DNA from: an uncultured Bacillota bacterium | Lineage (GTDB): Bacteria > Bacillota > Clostridia > Caldicoprobacterales > UBA3941 | Direction: 5' to 3' | Assembly (NCBI GenBank): GCA_937960725.1 | Contig: CALGOY010000316.1 | Span: 1-17,473, forward strand | Length of the DNA stretch: 17,473 nucleotides | Shown here: positions 14,237 through 17,473 of the stretch, one piece after another | Position numbering within the stretch: the first letter of the stretch is position 1 | Layout: each line of letters starts with the position of its first letter | Notes under the pieces: model-generated | What the model was told of the DNA's origin: nothing | What the model saw: the letters and a program-made list of their open reading frames with translations, nothing else | Database searches by the model: none | Position numbers and translations under genes: made by a program

Positions 14237-17200
14237 ATGAGCTTAAGACTTATATACGGCCGTGCAGGCAGTGGAAAAAGTTACTTTTGTCTTAAAGAAA
14301 TCGAGGCGAGGATTAAAGAGGGGGTTGAAACCCCTTTAATTTTGGTAGTGCCTGAACAATTCTCCATGCAGGCTGAGAAAAATTTAGTAGATATGCTTTC
14401 TACGGGGGGTAGCCTCAGGGCTGAGGTTTTAAGCTTTAGGCGAATGGCTTACCGGGTATTCGGAGAAGTCGGAGGCTGCACAAGAAGGCATATATCCCCT
14501 TCGGGGAAGTCCATGCTGTTGTATCGAATTATCGACAATATGAAAGATGATTTAAAACTATTGGGCAAAGCTGCTAAGCAACAAGGTTTTGTAGATACGG
14601 CTTTGCAGCTGATTGCAGAGTTTAAGAGGTATAATGTCACTCCAGAAGCATTATTGCAAATGGCGGACAAATTGGAGGAGGCCGAAGGAGAGAGTTTCCA
14701 GGAACAACTTAGAGAGAAGCTTAAGGAGATAGGAGCCATATATGATGGCTTTGAAACTGCCCTTCATGAGCGTTACATAGATGCCGATGACGATTTAAGC
14801 TTGATGGCAGAAAAATTAAAAGACTCCAAACAATTTGACAATGCGGAGATATGGATAGATGAATTTTCCGGCTTTACACCTCAAGAGTATCGGGTTATCC
14901 TAGAACTTATGAAAAAGGCCAGGCGGGTTAACGTGTGTCTATGTACCGACTGTCTTGTGGATGAATTTTCTCCGTATGGCACGGATGTATTTGCCCCTTC
15001 TAAAAATACGGCTAAAAAGCTGATGGACCTAGCTAGAAGCAATGGTATAGAAATTGAGCGGCCGGTTGCTATGGATGATAGCCCATATCGCTTCAAGGAC
15101 AGCCAGGAGCTATCCCATTTAGAGCGCTATTATTTTTCCTATCCCTATCGCCGCTATCGGGGAAAAACTAAGGATGTTTCGCTGTTTGTAGCTTCTAATA
15201 TATATTCTGAAGTGGAGGAGACTGCTAAAGATATCTTAGCCCTATGTAGGGACAGGGGCTGGAGATATAGAGATATCGCCGTAGTGACGGGAAATCTGGA
15301 TGCTTACGAAAAACTGATAAGGGTTATATTTACCGAATATGGGATCCCTTTTTTCATTGACAAGAAAAAGGATATCACAAGCCATCCTTTAGCCCAGCTT
15401 ATCCTCTCCATGCTGGATATATTCGTCCACAACTGGTCTTACGAAGCTGTATTTAGATATCTAAAGACAGGGCTTACTGGGATAGATCGGGAGGATATAG
15501 ATATATTAGAAAACTATGTACTAGCCTGTGGCATCAGGGCTTCAAGATGGACCCAGGAGGAAGATTGGCACTATAGGCCTGATGCGGGATTTGATGAAGG
15601 GGGAATTACTGAAAGGGAGCTGGAGCTTCTAACAAGGGTTAATGAGGTTCGCAGGCAGCTAATAGAGCCTCTTTTAAAATTTAGAGAGAGGACCCGCGGT
15701 AGGACAAAGGTTAAGGAAATATGTACTGCTCTATTCGATTTTCTCTGTGAAATTCAAATTCCGGAAACTATGGAAAAACTCGTGGAGGAGTTTAAAATTT
15801 CAGGAGATTTGGCCCTTGCCAATGAATACAGCCAAATCTGGAATATTACCATGGAAGTATTAGATCAGATCGTAGAGGCCATGGGGGAAGAGAGCATGGG
15901 GGTGCAGAAATTTAGGGAAGTAATATCTATTGGACTTTCCCAGCATCAGGTAGGCTTGATACCCCCGAGTTTGGACCAGGTGCTGGTTGGAAGCGTGGAG
16001 AGATCGAAAAGCCATGAAATAAAAGGGCTATATGTGCTGGGCGTCAATGACGGAGTTTTTCCAGCTCCGCCAAAGGCAGAGGGTATCCTGTCTGATAAAG
16101 ACCGCCAAACTTTATATTCAATGGGAATGGAGCTGGCTCAGGATACAAGGGCTCGGGCTTTTGAAGAGCAATTTATGGTCTATAGCACTCTAACTACTGC
16201 AGGGAATTATCTTAGAATAAGCTATCCCATAGCGGATCACGAAGGGCGCACGATGAGACCGTCTATTATTATCTCTAGGATGAGAAAGCTATTTCCCGAT
16301 ATTTCGGAGTTTAGCAATATAGCAACAGTATTCGCTCATAATGCCGATGTAGAAATGGAATTTGAAAGGATAGCTGCTCCCTTGCCCACATTTAACGAGA
16401 TGGTATCTGTTATAAGGAGGCAGGCGGAGGGCTTTCCGGCAAGCCCTATATGGAAGCATGTTTATAACTGGTATATGGAGCAGGAGGACTGGAGGGATAG
16501 GTGTGAGAAGCTGGAAGAGTGGCTTAGCTATACCAGCCAGGTGGAGAGTATACCGGCTGACAAAGCGAGAAAGCTCTATGGTGCTCCTTTATATTCCAGC
16601 ATATCCCGGCTGGAACAGTATGCCTCTTGTCCCTTTTCATTCTACGTTCGCTATGGGCTTAGGGCTAAAGAGAGGAAAGTCTATCGCTTAACTCCTCCAG
16701 ACCTGGGCAGCTTTATCCATGCTGTTATAGATATATTTTCAAAGCAGATAGAAGAAAGTGGCATAGGCTGGCGAAATTTAGATAGGGAGTGGTGCAGAGA
16801 GCAAGTATCCCAAATAGTGGATGAGCTTTTGAGCAAAAGGACGGGCTCTATCTTAAACAGCACCGATAGATATAAATATCTTACCAGCCGTTTGAAAAGG
16901 GTGGTAACCCGTGCGATATGGCTTATTGCGGAGCATATCCGTAGAAGCGGTTTTGAGCCGGTAGGCTATGAGGTATCTTTTAACGAATCTAAGAATGCTA
17001 CTTTTCCGCCGATTGTTTTATCCCTGCCCTCGGGGGATGAAATTCGGCTGGTAGGCAGGATTGATAGGGTTGATGCCTGGAAGGGCGAAGATGGGACATA
17101 CGTTCGGGTGATTGATTATAAATCGGGGAATCAAGCTTTTAAACTATCGGATGTATATTATGGACTACATATTCAGCTTATAGCATATTTGGATGCCATC

Positions 17201-17473
17201 TTAGAAAACGGCGAGAAGGTATTTAAAGAACCGGTTCTTCCTGGAGGAGTCCTATACTTTAAGGTGGATGATCCAATGATTAGAACTTCAGCCGAAGCTG
17301 CTGAGGAAGAGATTGAAAAAGCCATTATGAAACAATTGAAGATGAGGGGCTTGTTACTAGCCGATGTTAGGCTGATACGGGAGATGGACAGGGAGATAGA
17401 AGGCTCCTCCCTCATTATTCCCGCCTATATTACAAAGAATGGAAAGATAGGGTCACGCTCTTCAGTTGCCACC
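14237..17473 (+). CDS. addB: ATP-dependent helicase/nuclease subunit AddB, 3' end beyond the window
   Basis: The frame is open from ATG at 14237 to the right edge (1079 codons, no stop). The ATG follows AAGGTGG and GAGGGG. AddB pairs with AddA to process double-strand DNA ends for recombination. The N-terminus has the nucleotide-binding loop GRAGSGKS (8-15) of the degenerate UvrD-like helicase domain, followed by VVPEQFSMQAEKNL. WIDEFSGFTPQEYRVI lies where helicase motif II would be, and YVLGVNDGVFPAP is a typical AddB segment. The C-terminal RecB-type nuclease domain is present: GRIDRVD (940-946), IDYKSG (959-964, catalytic Asp960 and Lys962) and the Q-x-x-x-Y helix (Gln980, Tyr984). Cys798 in ASCPFSFY is the first ligand of the expected Fe-S cluster; the remaining three cysteines would lie past the edge. 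AddB is normally about 1150-1170 residues, so roughly 80-90 are missing. No terminator separates it from the upstream gene 46 bases away. Confidence 0.96.
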   Translation, partial: MSLRLIYGRAGSGKSYFCLKEIEARIKEGVETPLILVVPEQFSMQAEKNLVDMLSTGGSLRAEVLSFRRMAYRVFGEVGGCTRRHISPSGKSMLLYRIIDNMKDDLKLLGKAAKQQGFVDTALQLIAEFKRYNVTPEALLQMADKLEEAEGESFQEQLREKLKEIGAIYDGFETALHERYIDADDDLSLMAEKLKDSKQFDNAEIWIDEFSGFTPQEYRVILELMKKARRVNVCLCTDCLVDEFSPYGTDVFAPSKNTAKKLMDLARSNGIEIERPVAMDDSPYRFKDSQELSHLERYYFSYPYRRYRGKTKDVSLFVASNIYSEVEETAKDILALCRDRGWRYRDIAVVTGNLDAYEKLIRVIFTEYGIPFFIDKKKDITSHPLAQLILSMLDIFVHNWSYEAVFRYLKTGLTGIDREDIDILENYVLACGIRASRWTQEEDWHYRPDAGFDEGGITERELELLTRVNEVRRQLIEPLLKFRERTRGRTKVKEICTALFDFLCEIQIPETMEKLVEEFKISGDLALANEYSQIWNITMEVLDQIVEAMGEESMGVQKFREVISIGLSQHQVGLIPPSLDQVLVGSVERSKSHEIKGLYVLGVNDGVFPAPPKAEGILSDKDRQTLYSMGMELAQDTRARAFEEQFMVYSTLTTAGNYLRISYPIADHEGRTMRPSIIISRMRKLFPDISEFSNIATVFAHNADVEMEFERIAAPLPTFNEMVSVIRRQAEGFPASPIWKHVYNWYMEQEDWRDRCEKLEEWLSYTSQVESIPADKARKLYGAPLYSSISRLEQYASCPFSFYVRYGLRAKERKVYRLTPPDLGSFIHAVIDIFSKQIEESGIGWRNLDREWCREQVSQIVDELLSKRTGSILNSTDRYKYLTSRLKRVVTRAIWLIAEHIRRSGFEPVGYEVSFNESKNATFPPIVLSLPSGDEIRLVGRIDRVDAWKGEDGTYVRVIDYKSGNQAFKLSDVYYGLHIQLIAYLDAILENGEKVFKEPVLPGGVLYFKVDDPMIRTSAEAAEEEIEKAIMKQLKMRGLLLADVRLIREMDREIEGSSLIIPAYITKNGKIGSRSSVAT

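Noticed and set aside
16458..16691. 77-codon plus-strand ORF in another frame of addB
   Set aside because: The addB frame is open through the region and carries conserved motifs; this is a shadow.

Overview
The window looks like chromosomal DNA from a low-GC, Gram-positive bacterium of the class Clostridia. The evidence is AT-rich DNA, strong GGAGG-type ribosome binding sites, frequent TTG/GTG starts, an AddB-type (not RecB-type) recombination nuclease, a YtrA-type GntR regulator and NatAB-type ABC exporters. The genus cannot be fixed from the sequence. No rRNA, tRNA, CRISPR array, insertion sequence or phage gene is visible.

Layout. (1) 1-570: the 3' part of the gene for ribosomal protein L25/Ctc, entering from the left edge, with its terminator. 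(2) 571-955: a long intergenic stretch with a few tiny ORFs and a good extended -10 promoter. (3) 956-5773: a four-gene operon with GldA-, GldF- and GldG-like proteins and a DUF4340 protein, ending in a clear terminator. (4) 5973-7218: a lone Gfo/Idh/MocA oxidoreductase with a hairpin in its leader and a terminator. (5) 7232-8016: a minus-strand YkgJ-like cysteine-cluster protein and a divergent 75-residue hypothetical protein. (6) 9950 down to 8029, minus strand: a YtrA-like repressor, an ABC ATPase and a permease, translationally coupled, behind a promoter whose -10 lies inside an 18+18 bp near-perfect inverted repeat. (7) 9961-11320: the 3' stump of what looks like a glycoside hydrolase gene, then an intact LacI-family regulator and a strong terminator. 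(8) 11329-14190: a NatA-like ATPase and a NatB-like permease fused to a CPBP-type membrane protease. (9) 14237-17473: addB, open at the right edge.

How the genes work together. Three separate ABC-2 type systems occupy most of the window: Gld-like with DUF4340, Ytr-like, and NatAB-CPBP. Each has its own promoter, and each ATPase is directly followed by its membrane partner. The Ytr-like unit carries its own repressor gene and a probable operator, so it is probably autoregulated. The LacI regulator has lost its neighbouring sugar genes apart from a fragment, which suggests a deletion. AddB is the nuclease/helicase-like subunit of AddAB; addA, usually adjacent, would lie beyond the right edge.

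No clearly new multi-gene system was found. The best leads are the operator architecture at 9890-9927, the glycosidase stump beside an orphan LacI regulator, the permease-CPBP fusion, and the leader structures and small ORFs that the main genes do not explain.
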